The notes beneath the pieces were generated by a model. That model was given only the letters and a program-made list of their open reading frames with translations. It was not told the DNA's origin and searched no databases. Shown here piece by piece: positions 1-6,317 of a stretch of DNA of 8,175 nt (positions within the stretch are counted from its first letter, which is position 1; every line of letters begins with the position of its first letter). The position numbers and the translations under genes were made by a program. Location: NCBI GenBank assembly GCA_024638355.1, contig JAHEKO010000156.1, positions 1 to 8,175 of the forward strand, given 5' to 3'. Source of the stretch: Acidobacteriota bacterium. Its GTDB lineage: Bacteria; Acidobacteriota; Thermoanaerobaculia; Multivoradales; JAHEKO01.

Positions 1-64
1 CTTGCCGGGACTCAGGATCCAGTGAAAGCGGACGCGGCTAGCCTGCACGTCTCACCGCCCTGGA

Positions 65-2149
65 TCACCCTTCCTCTTTCTCCCGCCTCGCCTCCTCGAT
101 CAGCTTCTCCTGGATGTTCCTCGGCACCTCGTCGTAGTGTGACATCTCGAGCTCGAAGCTGGCCCGGCCCTGGGTCATCGAAGTGAGGGCCGGCGCGTAG
201 TCGAGCATCTCGGCCAGCGGCACCGTCGCCGAGATGACCTGGGCTCCGCGCTTGGTCTCCATCCCCTGCGGCCGCCCCCGGCGCTGGGAGAGGTCGGCCA
301 TGACGTCGCCGGTGAACTCCTCCGAGGTGGAGATCTGGACCTGCATCACCGGCTCGAGGATGGTCGGGCCGGCGCTCGCCATGGCGTCCTTGAAGGCCAG
401 CGAGCCGGCCACCTTGAAAGCCATCTCGGACGAGTCGACGTCGTGGTACTGCCCGTCCTTGAGGCGCACGCGGAAGTCGACCACCGGATAGCCGGCCAGG
501 AAGCCGCGCCGCCGGGCCTCCTGGATACCCTTCTCGACCGCCGGGCGGTAGGTCTGCGGGATCGAGCCGCCGAAGATCTCGTCGACGAACTCGAAGTCCT
601 TGCCGCGCTCCAGGGGCTCCATGATGATCCGGCAGTCGGCGAACTGGCCGCGGCCGCCGCTCTGCTTCTTGTGCCGGCCGTGACCGTCGGCGGACCTCCG
701 GATCGTCTCGCGGTAGGGAACCTTCGGCGGATGGAGGATCACCTCCACGTGGAAGCGCTGCTTGAGCTTCGCCACCGCGATCTCGACATGGAGCTGGCCG
801 GTGCCGGAGATCAGGTACTCGCCGGTTTCCGGATCGCGGCGGGCGCCGAGGCTCGGGTCCTCCTCCATGAGCCGCTTCAGCGCCTCGCCGATCTTCTCCT
901 CGTCGCCCTTCGACTTGGGCTCGATGGCGAAGGAGATCGCCGGAGAGCGGATGCCGATCCAGGCCAGGTTGACCGGCTTCGCCTTGTCGCACAGCGTGTC
1001 GCCCGAGCTGGTGTGCTTGAGCTTGGCGACGCCGCCGATGTCGCCGGTGATCAGCTGCGGCGTCTCCTCGGTCTGCTTGCCCTGGAGGCCGAGCAGATGG
1101 CCGAGGCGCTCATCGGCCTCCGCCCGCGTGTTCCAGACCGGGCTGTCGGAGGAGAGCGTGCCGCTGACCACGCGCAGGATCGAGATGTGGCCGGCGAACG
1201 GATCGCTCAGCGTCTTGAAGACCAGGGCGCTGGCGGACGCGTCGGGCGCGGTCTCGATCTCGACCTCGTCGCCGCCGACGTTGGTGCCCGGGAAGGTGCC
1301 GCGATCGAGTGGCGAGGGCATGAGGTCGACGAGCGCGTCGAGCAGGGTGGAGTTGCCGATGCCGTGGGCCGCCGAGCCGGCGGTCACCGGGAAGATCTGG
1401 CGGCCGGCGATCGCCTTGCGCAGGCCGCTCTTGAGGTCGTCCTCGGGCAGGGTGCCCTCCTCGAAGAACTCCTCGATCAGCGCGTCGTCGGACTCGGCGA
1501 CGGCCTCGATCAGCGAGTTGCGCGCCTCTTCGACCCGATCCTGCATGTCCTCGGGAATCGGAATCTCCTTGCCCTTGCCGTTGCCGTCCTTGTCGAAGCC
1601 GTAGGCCTTCCGAGAGACCAGATCGACCACGCCGGAGAAGTCCGCTTCGCGACCGATGGGCAGCTGGATCGGCCACACTCCACGGCCGAAGTGCTCTTGC
1701 ATCGACGCCACCACGGCGTCGAAGTCCGCGCGCTCGCGATCCATCTTGGTGAGATGGAGCATGACCGGCGAGTCGGCCTTCTCGGCCGCGGCCCAGGCCT
1801 TCTCGGTCACCACCTCGAGGCCCGAGACCGCGTTGACGCACAGCAGCACCGCGTCGGTAGCGCGGATTCCGGCGCGGGTCTCGACGAAGAAGATGCCGTA
1901 GCCGGGGCAGTCGACGAGGTTGATCTTGTGGTCTTTCCAGGGCGTGTAGCAGGGCGCGAGGCCGATGGAGATCGTTCGCGCGACCTCTTCCGGGTCGAAA
2001 TCGGTGATCGTGTTGCCGTCCTCGACGCGATTGAGGCGGTTGACCACGCCGCCGGTATAGAGGAGCGCGCTCGCCAGAGTTGTCTTGCCGGTGTCGTGGT
2101 GACCGGCGATCGCGAGGTTGCGGATCTTGTCGGAGCTTTCCACCTGCAC
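65..2149 (-). CDS. fusA: Elongation factor G paralogue, EF-G-2 type (ribosomal translocation GTPase family)
   Basis: A 694-residue EF-G homologue, of normal length for the family. The G domain shows the P-loop GHHDTGKT (16-23), G3 DCPGY (80-84) and G4 TKMD (134-137). Domain IV carries KKQSGGRGQF (about 494-503) and the tip loop HDVDSS (569-574). The C-terminus is a typical domain V ending in EEARREKEEG. EF-G translocates tRNA and mRNA on the ribosome in the cytoplasm. Compared with housekeeping EF-G (DTPGH, RGITI, NKxD), the catalytic His is Tyr84, switch I reads RTISI (58-62) and G4 has Thr instead of Asn. These changes resemble the second EF-G of Thermus and the FusA2 group of actinobacteria, as far as I recall those sequences. 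The GTG start is chosen because a perfect AAGGAGGT lies 9 nt upstream and because the P-loop then sits about 16 residues in. The frame stays open far upstream, but that part is not protein-like. The exact role of this paralogue is unknown; a main fusA is expected elsewhere. The symbol denotes family only. Confidence 0.93.
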   Translation of the reverse strand: MQVESSDKIRNLAIAGHHDTGKTTLASALLYTGGVVNRLNRVEDGNTITDFDPEEVARTISIGLAPCYTPWKDHKINLVDCPGYGIFFVETRAGIRATDAVLLCVNAVSGLEVVTEKAWAAAEKADSPVMLHLTKMDRERADFDAVVASMQEHFGRGVWPIQLPIGREADFSGVVDLVSRKAYGFDKDGNGKGKEIPIPEDMQDRVEEARNSLIEAVAESDDALIEEFFEEGTLPEDDLKSGLRKAIAGRQIFPVTAGSAAHGIGNSTLLDALVDLMPSPLDRGTFPGTNVGGDEVEIETAPDASASALVFKTLSDPFAGHISILRVVSGTLSSDSPVWNTRAEADERLGHLLGLQGKQTEETPQLITGDIGGVAKLKHTSSGDTLCDKAKPVNLAWIGIRSPAISFAIEPKSKGDEEKIGEALKRLMEEDPSLGARRDPETGEYLISGTGQLHVEIAVAKLKQRFHVEVILHPPKVPYRETIRRSADGHGRHKKQSGGRGQFADCRIIMEPLERGKDFEFVDEIFGGSIPQTYRPAVEKGIQEARRRGFLAGYPVVDFRVRLKDGQYHDVDSSEMAFKVAGSLAFKDAMASAGPTILEPVMQVQISTSEEFTGDVMADLSQRRGRPQGMETKRGAQVISATVPLAEMLDYAPALTSMTQGRASFELEMSHYDEVPRNIQEKLIEEARREKEEG

Positions 2150-2158
2150 GTTCTGTCG

Positions 2159-2166
2159 ACCTCCTT
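2159..2166 (-). promoter_or_regulatory. Strong Shine-Dalgarno (AAGGAGGT) of the EF-G paralogue
   Basis: Read on the minus strand, AAGGAGGT is an 8-base match to the anti-Shine-Dalgarno sequence, 9 nt before the GTG at 2149. It is the best ribosome binding site in the window. It fixes the start of the EF-G paralogue inside a much longer open frame. Confidence 0.85.
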
Positions 2167-2178
2167 GCTTCCAGTCGC

Positions 2179-2218
2179 AAAAGAAGCCCACCCTGACCGT
2201 CGTTCTCTCGGGGTGGGC
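2179..2218 (-). terminator. Rho-independent terminator-like hairpin in the EF-G leader
   Basis: On the minus strand, GCCCACCC (2218-2211) pairs perfectly with GGGTGGGC (2193-2186) across a 17-nt loop. It is followed at once by TTCTTTT (2185-2179). The tract exists only in the minus direction, so this is oriented to end transcripts from the upstream M16 genes. It also lies only about 30 nt before the EF-G start codon, leaving no room for a promoter after it. It is either the terminator of the M16 operon with read-through into the EF-G gene, or a leader attenuator. The stem and T-tract are seen directly; the function is inferred. Confidence 0.6.
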
Positions 2219-2238
2219 CCTCCTGGTGCGAAGGCGAC

Positions 2239-2247
2239 AGCATACCA
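2239..2247 (-). promoter_or_regulatory. Possible extended -10 promoter for the EF-G paralogue
   Basis: On the minus strand the gap reads TGG-TATGCT: a TGn extension followed by a 4-of-6 match to TATAAT. No good -35 hexamer is visible 16-18 bp upstream, as is common for extended -10 promoters. Initiation would be near 2232, giving a leader of about 83 nt that contains the terminator-like hairpin and the strong Shine-Dalgarno. The match is short and could be chance. Confidence 0.35.
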
Positions 2248-2331
2248 CAAGCCCCGCTCCCGAGAGGGCCGGGGACGCTATCCCTAAAGTGCTGAAAAAG
2301 AGAGGCTTAGACGACGAGTGGCGAGGCCGCC

Positions 2332-3714
2332 CTAGGCCGGCTCGGGCTGCTCGGCGGGGCGCCAGACGATGGGCTCGGCGAACGGCTCGAGCTGGGGGCG
2401 CAGCGCCTGCTCGGGACCGACCGCGACGATGGTCAGCCGATCGGGGTGCAGGTGATCGCGGGCGACCCGGCGGATGTCGGTCGGGGTCACCGCTTCGAGG
2501 GCGGCGGGGTAGCGGTCCCAGTAGTCGAGCGGCAGGTCGTGGACGGCGATCTCGCGCAGCCGCCGGGACACCCCCTCGAGCGATTCGACCGTGTAGGGGA
2601 AGACGCCCAGCATGTAGCTCCGCGTCTCGTCGAGCTCGGCCGCGGTGGGCGGCTCCGCCCGCAATCGCTCGAGCTCGCCGCGGATCTCCTCGACGGCGCG
2701 GCCGGCGCTGTCGGTGGCGACCGCGGAGGCGATGGTGAACGGCCCCGGGCCGCGCCGCGCCCCGAAGCGGCTGTAGATCGAGTAGGTGAAGCCGTGTCGC
2801 TCGCGCAGGTTCAGGTTGAGCCGGCTGGTGAACTTGCCGCCGAGCAGCGAGCTCATGACGCTCGCGGCGACGAAATCGGGATGCCGCCGCGGAAGGCCCA
2901 CGTGCCCGACGCGCAGCTCGGTCTGGGTCGCCTGGGGTCGATCCACCAGGTAGACGCGGACGCCGCCCGGCACCGGCGGCTCCGGCGCCGGCTGGGGCTC
3001 GCCGCGACGGCGGGTGAGCCCGGCGAGGGCCCGACGAACGCTCGTGCGCAGCTCCGCCGGGTCGAAGTCTCCGGCGGCGATCAGCGTGACGGGCGCCGCC
3101 GCGAGCCGCTCGCGATAGAAGGCGTCGAGGTCGTCGCGCTCGAGGGCGGCGACGCTCTCGGCGGTGCCGGTGAGGGGCCGGCCGAAGACCGTTCGACCGT
3201 ACAGGGCGCGGCTGAACTGGCGGGCGGCGAGAGAGGCCGGCACCGCCCGCCGGCGACGGATCTCTGCCAGGGTGCGCTGGCGCAGGCGGACGACCTCGTC
3301 CTGCGGGAAGGTGGGATCGCCGGCCACCTCCAGGAGAAGCTCGAGAGCGGTCCCGGCGCGCCCCGCCGCGACGCCGGTGGCGAGCGTCACGCTGTCCCAG
3401 CTGGTGCGAATGTCGAGGTAGCCGCCGAGACGCTCGGCGGCGGCGGCGATCTCGTGTGAGCTGCGGCTCGAGGTCCCCTCGTCGAGCAGAGCGGCGGTCA
3501 GCGACGAGAGCCCCGACTTGCCACGCGGGTCGAAGGCGGCGCCGCCCGGGAGGACGAGGTCGAAGTGAACCAGCCCCGCATCCGGCTTGCGCGCGGCCCA
3601 GAGCGCCGCATCGCCGCCGAGCTCGACCCGCTCGAAGCGGGGAAAGCGAAAGGGCCGTGGCGAGCCCGGAACCGGCGGGACGCTCCGATCGACGGTGGCG
3701 GGAGCGCGGCTCAC
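2332..3714 (-). CDS. M16 family peptidase-like protein without the zinc site (partner subunit)
   Basis: A 460-residue M16B-type protein (insulinase / processing-peptidase fold, two homologous halves). At the position of the zinc motif HxxEH it has SLTAA (71-75, within GLSSLTAALLDEGT), so both His ligands and the catalytic Glu are absent. The C-terminal half keeps the substrate-binding R/Y motif RERHGFTY (Arg304 to Tyr311) and the typical LLGGKFTSRLNLNLRE stretch. This is the pattern of the non-catalytic subunit of heterodimeric M16 enzymes, comparable to MPP alpha beside MPP beta. Its partner is almost certainly the catalytic M16 gene just upstream, since the GTG start overlaps that gene's TGA stop (GTGA, 3714-3711), which suggests translational coupling. 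A weak GAGG lies a few bases before the start. The N-terminus is Pro/Arg-rich with no signal peptide or membrane segment, so a cytoplasmic location is the default. Substrate unknown. Confidence 0.92.
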   Translation of the reverse strand: MSRAPATVDRSVPPVPGSPRPFRFPRFERVELGGDAALWAARKPDAGLVHFDLVLPGGAAFDPRGKSGLSSLTAALLDEGTSSRSSHEIAAAAERLGGYLDIRTSWDSVTLATGVAAGRAGTALELLLEVAGDPTFPQDEVVRLRQRTLAEIRRRRAVPASLAARQFSRALYGRTVFGRPLTGTAESVAALERDDLDAFYRERLAAAPVTLIAAGDFDPAELRTSVRRALAGLTRRRGEPQPAPEPPVPGGVRVYLVDRPQATQTELRVGHVGLPRRHPDFVAASVMSSLLGGKFTSRLNLNLRERHGFTYSIYSRFGARRGPGPFTIASAVATDSAGRAVEEIRGELERLRAEPPTAAELDETRSYMLGVFPYTVESLEGVSRRLREIAVHDLPLDYWDRYPAALEAVTPTDIRRVARDHLHPDRLTIVAVGPEQALRPQLEPFAEPIVWRPAEQPEPA

Positions 3715-5030
3715 CCGGCCTCGCCCCGTGGCACGACACGCAGGAGCGATCGTTGCTCCGGCCGCAGGCTGCCGGCGGCGAACTCGACCAGATGGTCCGC
3801 GGTCAGGCCGCGGTAGCGGTCGATCTCGCTGTCGATGCGCTCCGGCTCGTCGTGGTAGGTGGTCATCCTGGACAGCGTCTCGGCGCGATGCTCGAGAGTC
3901 TGGAGCCGGTCGAGGTAGGAGGTCTCGAAGCGCAGGCGGGCACGTTCGAGCTCGACGCCGGCGAGCGGCTCGGTGGCGGCGCGGTCGAGGTGCTCCGCGA
4001 GCGCCGCCTCGACGCGCTCGATGTCGACGCCCGGCCGCGCGGTCGCGACCACGACGAAGGTCGCCGCGATCTCGGTCGGCAGGACCCAGGCGACGACGTC
4101 CTGTACCAATTGGCGATCGTGGGCGAGGTCGCGGTAGAGCGGGCTCGACTTGCCATGCGCCCAGGCCGCGGCGAACAGGTCGGCGGTGCGCCAGCCGTCG
4201 GCGACGACGCCCGGCGCTCGGTAGCCCATGTAGACGCGAGCCAGCTCGACGTGATCCTCGAGGACGTCGCGTCGCTCGCCGTCTATCGGCTCGAGCGGCG
4301 CTCGCCCCCGCTCGACCCGCGGGCCGCGCTCGATGCCGCCGAAGTAGCGCTCGACGGCGGCAAAGGCCGCGTCGACGTCGAAGTCGCCGGCCAGCGTCAG
4401 CACGGCGTTGTTGGGGAGGTAGTAGCTCCTGAAGAACGTCTCCATCTCCTCGAGAGTGGCGGCTTCGATGTGGTCCATGTAGCCGATGATGGGCCGGCCG
4501 TAGGGGTGGGAGTCGCCGTAGACCAGCTCGTGGAGCCGTTCGAATGCACGGCCGTAGGGCTGGTTGTCGACCCGCTGCCGGCGCTCGTTCATCACCACCT
4601 CTCGCTGCGTCTCGAGCTTTTCCGCGGTCATCGCCGGCAGCAGGAACCCCATCCGGTCCGACTCCAGCCAGAGGCCCAGCTCGAGGCAGTGGGACGGCAG
4701 CGTCTCGTAGTAGTTGGTTCGATCGAACGAGGTCGAGCCGTTGGCCACACCGCCGACCTGCTGAACGTAGCGGAAGTGGTCGTTGGTGCCGACGTGCTGG
4801 CTGCCCTGGAAGAGCATGTGCTCGAAAAGGTGGGCCAGGCCGCTGCGCTCGGCCGGCTCGTTCTTCGAGCCGACGTGGTACCAGAGGTTGACGGCCACGA
4901 GCGGCAGCGAGCGGTCGGGATGGAGGACCACCCGCAGGCCGTTGTCGAGCGTGCGCAGCTCGAGTGGGTGGTTGGGGCGGGGAAGATCGATCATCGCGGC
5001 GGGCGCGGGCGTGCCGGCGCTAACCGGCAC
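3711..5030 (-). CDS. M16 family zinc metallopeptidase, catalytic subunit
   Basis: A 439-residue M16 peptidase. The inverted zinc motif is HLFEH (His67, Glu70 catalytic base, His71), in the context SGLAHLFEHMLFQGS. The distal ligand is probably Glu149 in REVVMNERRQR. Downstream are NGSTSFDRTNYYETLP and the C-terminal-half segment HGKSSPLYRDLAHDRQL. The family cleaves peptides or processes precursors inside a closed chamber of two halves, and M16B enzymes often work as heterodimers with an inactive homologue; the next gene is such a homologue and overlaps by 4 nt. No signal peptide is visible, so export is not supported. The start is uncertain. GTG at 5030 overlaps the upstream methyltransferase-like gene by 11 nt. 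ATG at 4994 (Met13, just before IDLPRPNHPLELRTLDNG, where family similarity begins) would leave a 25-nt gap. Neither has a convincing Shine-Dalgarno. Substrate unknown; PqqL/YmxG-like names would be over-specific. Confidence 0.94.
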   Translation of the reverse strand: MPVSAGTPAPAAMIDLPRPNHPLELRTLDNGLRVVLHPDRSLPLVAVNLWYHVGSKNEPAERSGLAHLFEHMLFQGSQHVGTNDHFRYVQQVGGVANGSTSFDRTNYYETLPSHCLELGLWLESDRMGFLLPAMTAEKLETQREVVMNERRQRVDNQPYGRAFERLHELVYGDSHPYGRPIIGYMDHIEAATLEEMETFFRSYYLPNNAVLTLAGDFDVDAAFAAVERYFGGIERGPRVERGRAPLEPIDGERRDVLEDHVELARVYMGYRAPGVVADGWRTADLFAAAWAHGKSSPLYRDLAHDRQLVQDVVAWVLPTEIAATFVVVATARPGVDIERVEAALAEHLDRAATEPLAGVELERARLRFETSYLDRLQTLEHRAETLSRMTTYHDEPERIDSEIDRYRGLTADHLVEFAAGSLRPEQRSLLRVVPRGEAG

Positions 5031-5685
5031 CCGGCCCGGGTGGTCCCCCGGCCAGGCCGCCGCGCGGACGGTAGTTCAGGATGTACTCCTGCAGGCCGTT
5101 GCGCAGCAGGAAGGAGACGTCCACCTCGAAGTCGGGCATGCCCCGCCGCAGGTCGGGCTCGGTGTACCGCGGCGATTCCCGCTGCCACTGCCGGTCGCTC
5201 TCGAACGCCAGATGCTGGCGGTCGAGAACGTGGAAGGGAGTCGGGCGAGCCGGCATCTCCTTGTGGGTGGCGATCATGGCGAAGATCTGCGTGCCGCGGT
5301 GACAGTAGCCGGCCAGTGCCGCGGCGAGCACCTGCTGCTGCTCGATGTCGAGGTAGTTGATCAGGTCCCAGGCGAGGATGACGTCTACCGCTTCGCCGCC
5401 GGTCGAAGGCAGCTCGCGCTCGAGCATCATGCCGAACGCCTTGGCCCCCTGGGGGCGGTGAGCCGTCGGAGCGAAGAGCGACTCGTAGAGGTCGGCAATG
5501 TAGATCTTGCACGAGAGCCGGGCGAAGAAGCTCACGTTCTCGCCGACCGCCGGGCCGAGATCGAGGACGAGGCTGCGGCCGCCCATCGCTAGGCGGTCGA
5601 AGAGCAGCTTGAGGCAGGGCGACTCGAACTCTGTCGGAGTCGGATCGGAGGCAGCCTCGCCGCGTGCCGATCTGCCCGGCGCCAC
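5020..5685 (-). CDS. Class I SAM-dependent methyltransferase-like protein
   Basis: A 221-residue soluble protein with the look of a small Rossmann-fold methyltransferase. A glycine motif VLDLGPAVGENV (40-51) follows a predicted helix. An acidic residue ends the next strand (IYIADLY, Asp65), where SAM ribose is normally bound. A strand-4 motif VDVILAWDLINYLD follows (100-113). These are the usual SAM-binding landmarks, though GPAVGEN is less canonical than GxGxG. The C-terminal part is poorly recognisable and may give substrate specificity; it ends in a Gly/Pro-rich tail. No signal peptide or membrane helix is seen. The GTG start lies 7 nt after the bactofilin stop, and its 3' end overlaps the peptidase gene if that gene starts at 5030, so it is probably co-transcribed with both. 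The Shine-Dalgarno is weak (GAG), consistent with coupling. The substrate cannot be told; enzymatic activity is inferred from motifs only. Confidence 0.82.
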   Translation of the reverse strand: MAPGRSARGEAASDPTPTEFESPCLKLLFDRLAMGGRSLVLDLGPAVGENVSFFARLSCKIYIADLYESLFAPTAHRPQGAKAFGMMLERELPSTGGEAVDVILAWDLINYLDIEQQQVLAAALAGYCHRGTQIFAMIATHKEMPARPTPFHVLDRQHLAFESDRQWQRESPRYTEPDLRRGMPDFEVDVSFLLRNGLQEYILNYRPRGGLAGGPPGPGAG

Positions 5686-5692
5686 GGCCGAC

Positions 5693-6202
5693 TCAGCCGC
5701 GGCTCGTCGCCGGGTTCAACCCGGCCTTCGCTTCTGGCGGCTGCTCCGGCTTGGCGGGCGCGACTGGCGGCTTGGCCGGCGGCGGCTCCGGCTTGGCCGC
5801 CTTGGTCTCCGGTTCCATGTCGATGGAGCCCTTGAAGTTGGCGCCGTTCTCGAGCGTGACCCGCGGACCGACGATATTGCCCTGCACCCGCCCCGAGGCG
5901 CGGACCACCACGTCCTGGTCGCCGTACAGATTGCCCTTGACCTGCCCCTCCACGCGGATGCTCTTGCCGTAGACGTCGGCCTGAACCCGGCCGCTCTGGC
6001 CGATGGTCACCTTGTTCTTGGGCAGCCGGATCTCGCCGTTCACGTGTCCGTGAATCATCAGATCCTCGTCGCCACTGAGATCTCCCTTGATCTTGATGGA
6101 GGGGCCGATGGCGGCCACCCCTCCCTGCGGCGCACGCGGGCTGGCGCTGCGCTGCGGCTCAGGAGCCTGGCTCGGGCTCTCCTCTTCGCTCTTTTTCCAC
6201 AC
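5693..6202 (-). CDS. Bactofilin family cytoskeletal protein
   Basis: A 169-residue bactofilin. The beta-helical core covers roughly 30-130 with the repeated short-strand, Gly-turn pattern typical of the family: IGPSIKIKGDLSGDEDLMIHGHVNGEI, then VTIGQSGRVQADVYGKSIRVEGQVKGNLYG, ending in GNIVGPRVTLENGANFKGSIDM. Bactofilins polymerise without nucleotide into filaments or patches that scaffold cell-wall enzymes, chromosome-organising proteins or polar pilus machinery. The flanks are disordered: a charged N-terminus starting MWKKSEEE, and a Pro/Ala/Lys-rich tail (130-169) with repeated KPEPPPAKPP-like units. The GTG start is supported by AAAGGAG 6 nt upstream. It is the first gene of the putative minus-strand operon, followed after 7 nt by the methyltransferase-like gene, and is transcribed away from lexA. 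Family assignment is very secure; the cellular role here is not known. Confidence 0.95.
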   Translation of the reverse strand: MWKKSEEESPSQAPEPQRSASPRAPQGGVAAIGPSIKIKGDLSGDEDLMIHGHVNGEIRLPKNKVTIGQSGRVQADVYGKSIRVEGQVKGNLYGDQDVVVRASGRVQGNIVGPRVTLENGANFKGSIDMEPETKAAKPEPPPAKPPVAPAKPEQPPEAKAGLNPATSRG

Positions 6203-6208
6203 GGTCAG

Positions 6209-6215
6209 CTCCTTT
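6209..6215 (-). promoter_or_regulatory. Shine-Dalgarno of the bactofilin gene
   Basis: AAAGGAG on the minus strand, 6 nt before the GTG at 6202. It supports the GTG as start and gives the operon's first gene a strong ribosome binding site, in contrast to the weak sites of the genes that follow. Confidence 0.75.
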
Positions 6216-6241
6216 GTCGGTCGTTGCCCAAAAGGGGCTTC

Positions 6242-6270
6242 AAGCTATTGGAGGGTAGGGGGAAAGTCAA
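6242..6270 (-). promoter_or_regulatory. Possible promoter of the bactofilin operon
   Basis: On the minus strand, TTGACT (6270-6265; 5 of 6 to the sigma-70 -35) is followed after 17 bp by TAGCTT (6247-6242; a weak -10, 3 of 6). Transcription would begin near 6235, leaving about 33 nt of leader containing the Shine-Dalgarno. The -35 element is the left arm of the inverted repeat 6264-6287. The spacing is ideal but the -10 is poor. Confidence 0.4.
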
Positions 6271-6287
6271 GCGGAGCCGCTTGACTT
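6264..6287. repeat. Perfect inverted repeat (11-2-11), candidate shared operator
   Basis: AAGTCAAGCGG (6264-6274) and CCGCTTGACTT (6277-6287) are exact reverse complements around a 2-bp centre (AG). The repeat lies between divergent lexA and bactofilin and contains the TTGACT -35 elements proposed for both promoters. A dimeric repressor bound here would block both. LexA itself is the obvious candidate because lexA genes are usually autoregulated, but the sequence does not match the LexA boxes I know (CTGT-N8-ACAG, GAAC-N4-GTTC, GTTC-N7-GTTC). The dyad is seen directly; its function as operator is inferred. Confidence 0.75.
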
Positions 6288-6310
6288 ACGCTCTGTTTGC
6301 GCCATAGACT
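6281..6310 (+). promoter_or_regulatory. Probable lexA promoter
   Basis: TTGACT (6281-6286; 5 of 6 to TTGACA) and TAGACT (6305-6310; 4 of 6 to TATAAT) are separated by 18 bp. The -10 ends 7 nt before the GTG at 6318, so the predicted start of transcription falls at or next to the start codon and the mRNA would be leaderless. The -35 lies in the right arm of the inverted repeat 6264-6287. Confidence 0.55.
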
Positions 6311-6317
6311 GTCCACC

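Noticed and set aside
1..64. Sequence downstream of the EF-G gene as a terminator or neighbouring gene end
   Set aside because: No stem with a T-tract on the minus strand and no recognisable coding end were seen in these 64 bases.
443..2287. A 614-codon open frame on the plus strand opposite the EF-G gene
   Set aside because: It is a GC-bias shadow: the opposite strand encodes a full EF-G with all motifs, and this frame gives a low-complexity Arg/Ala/Gly/Val-rich translation with no recognisable domain.
2150..3739. Upstream extension of the EF-G frame by about 530 codons, suggesting a fusion protein
   Set aside because: The extension reads Arg/Pro/Ala-rich nonsense through an intergenic gap and out of frame through an M16 gene. 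A strong Shine-Dalgarno and the normal EF-G length place the start at 2149.
3456..5360. A 634-codon open frame on the plus strand opposite the M16 genes
   Set aside because: It runs antisense across three well-supported genes and their junctions, with no family motif; the length is explained by scarcity of stop codons in GC-rich sequence.
6297..6317. TTG at 6297 as the lexA start
   Set aside because: It would add RHRLST-like residues not expected in LexA, has no Shine-Dalgarno and lies in the spacer of the proposed lexA promoter; GTG 6318 gives the typical N-terminus.
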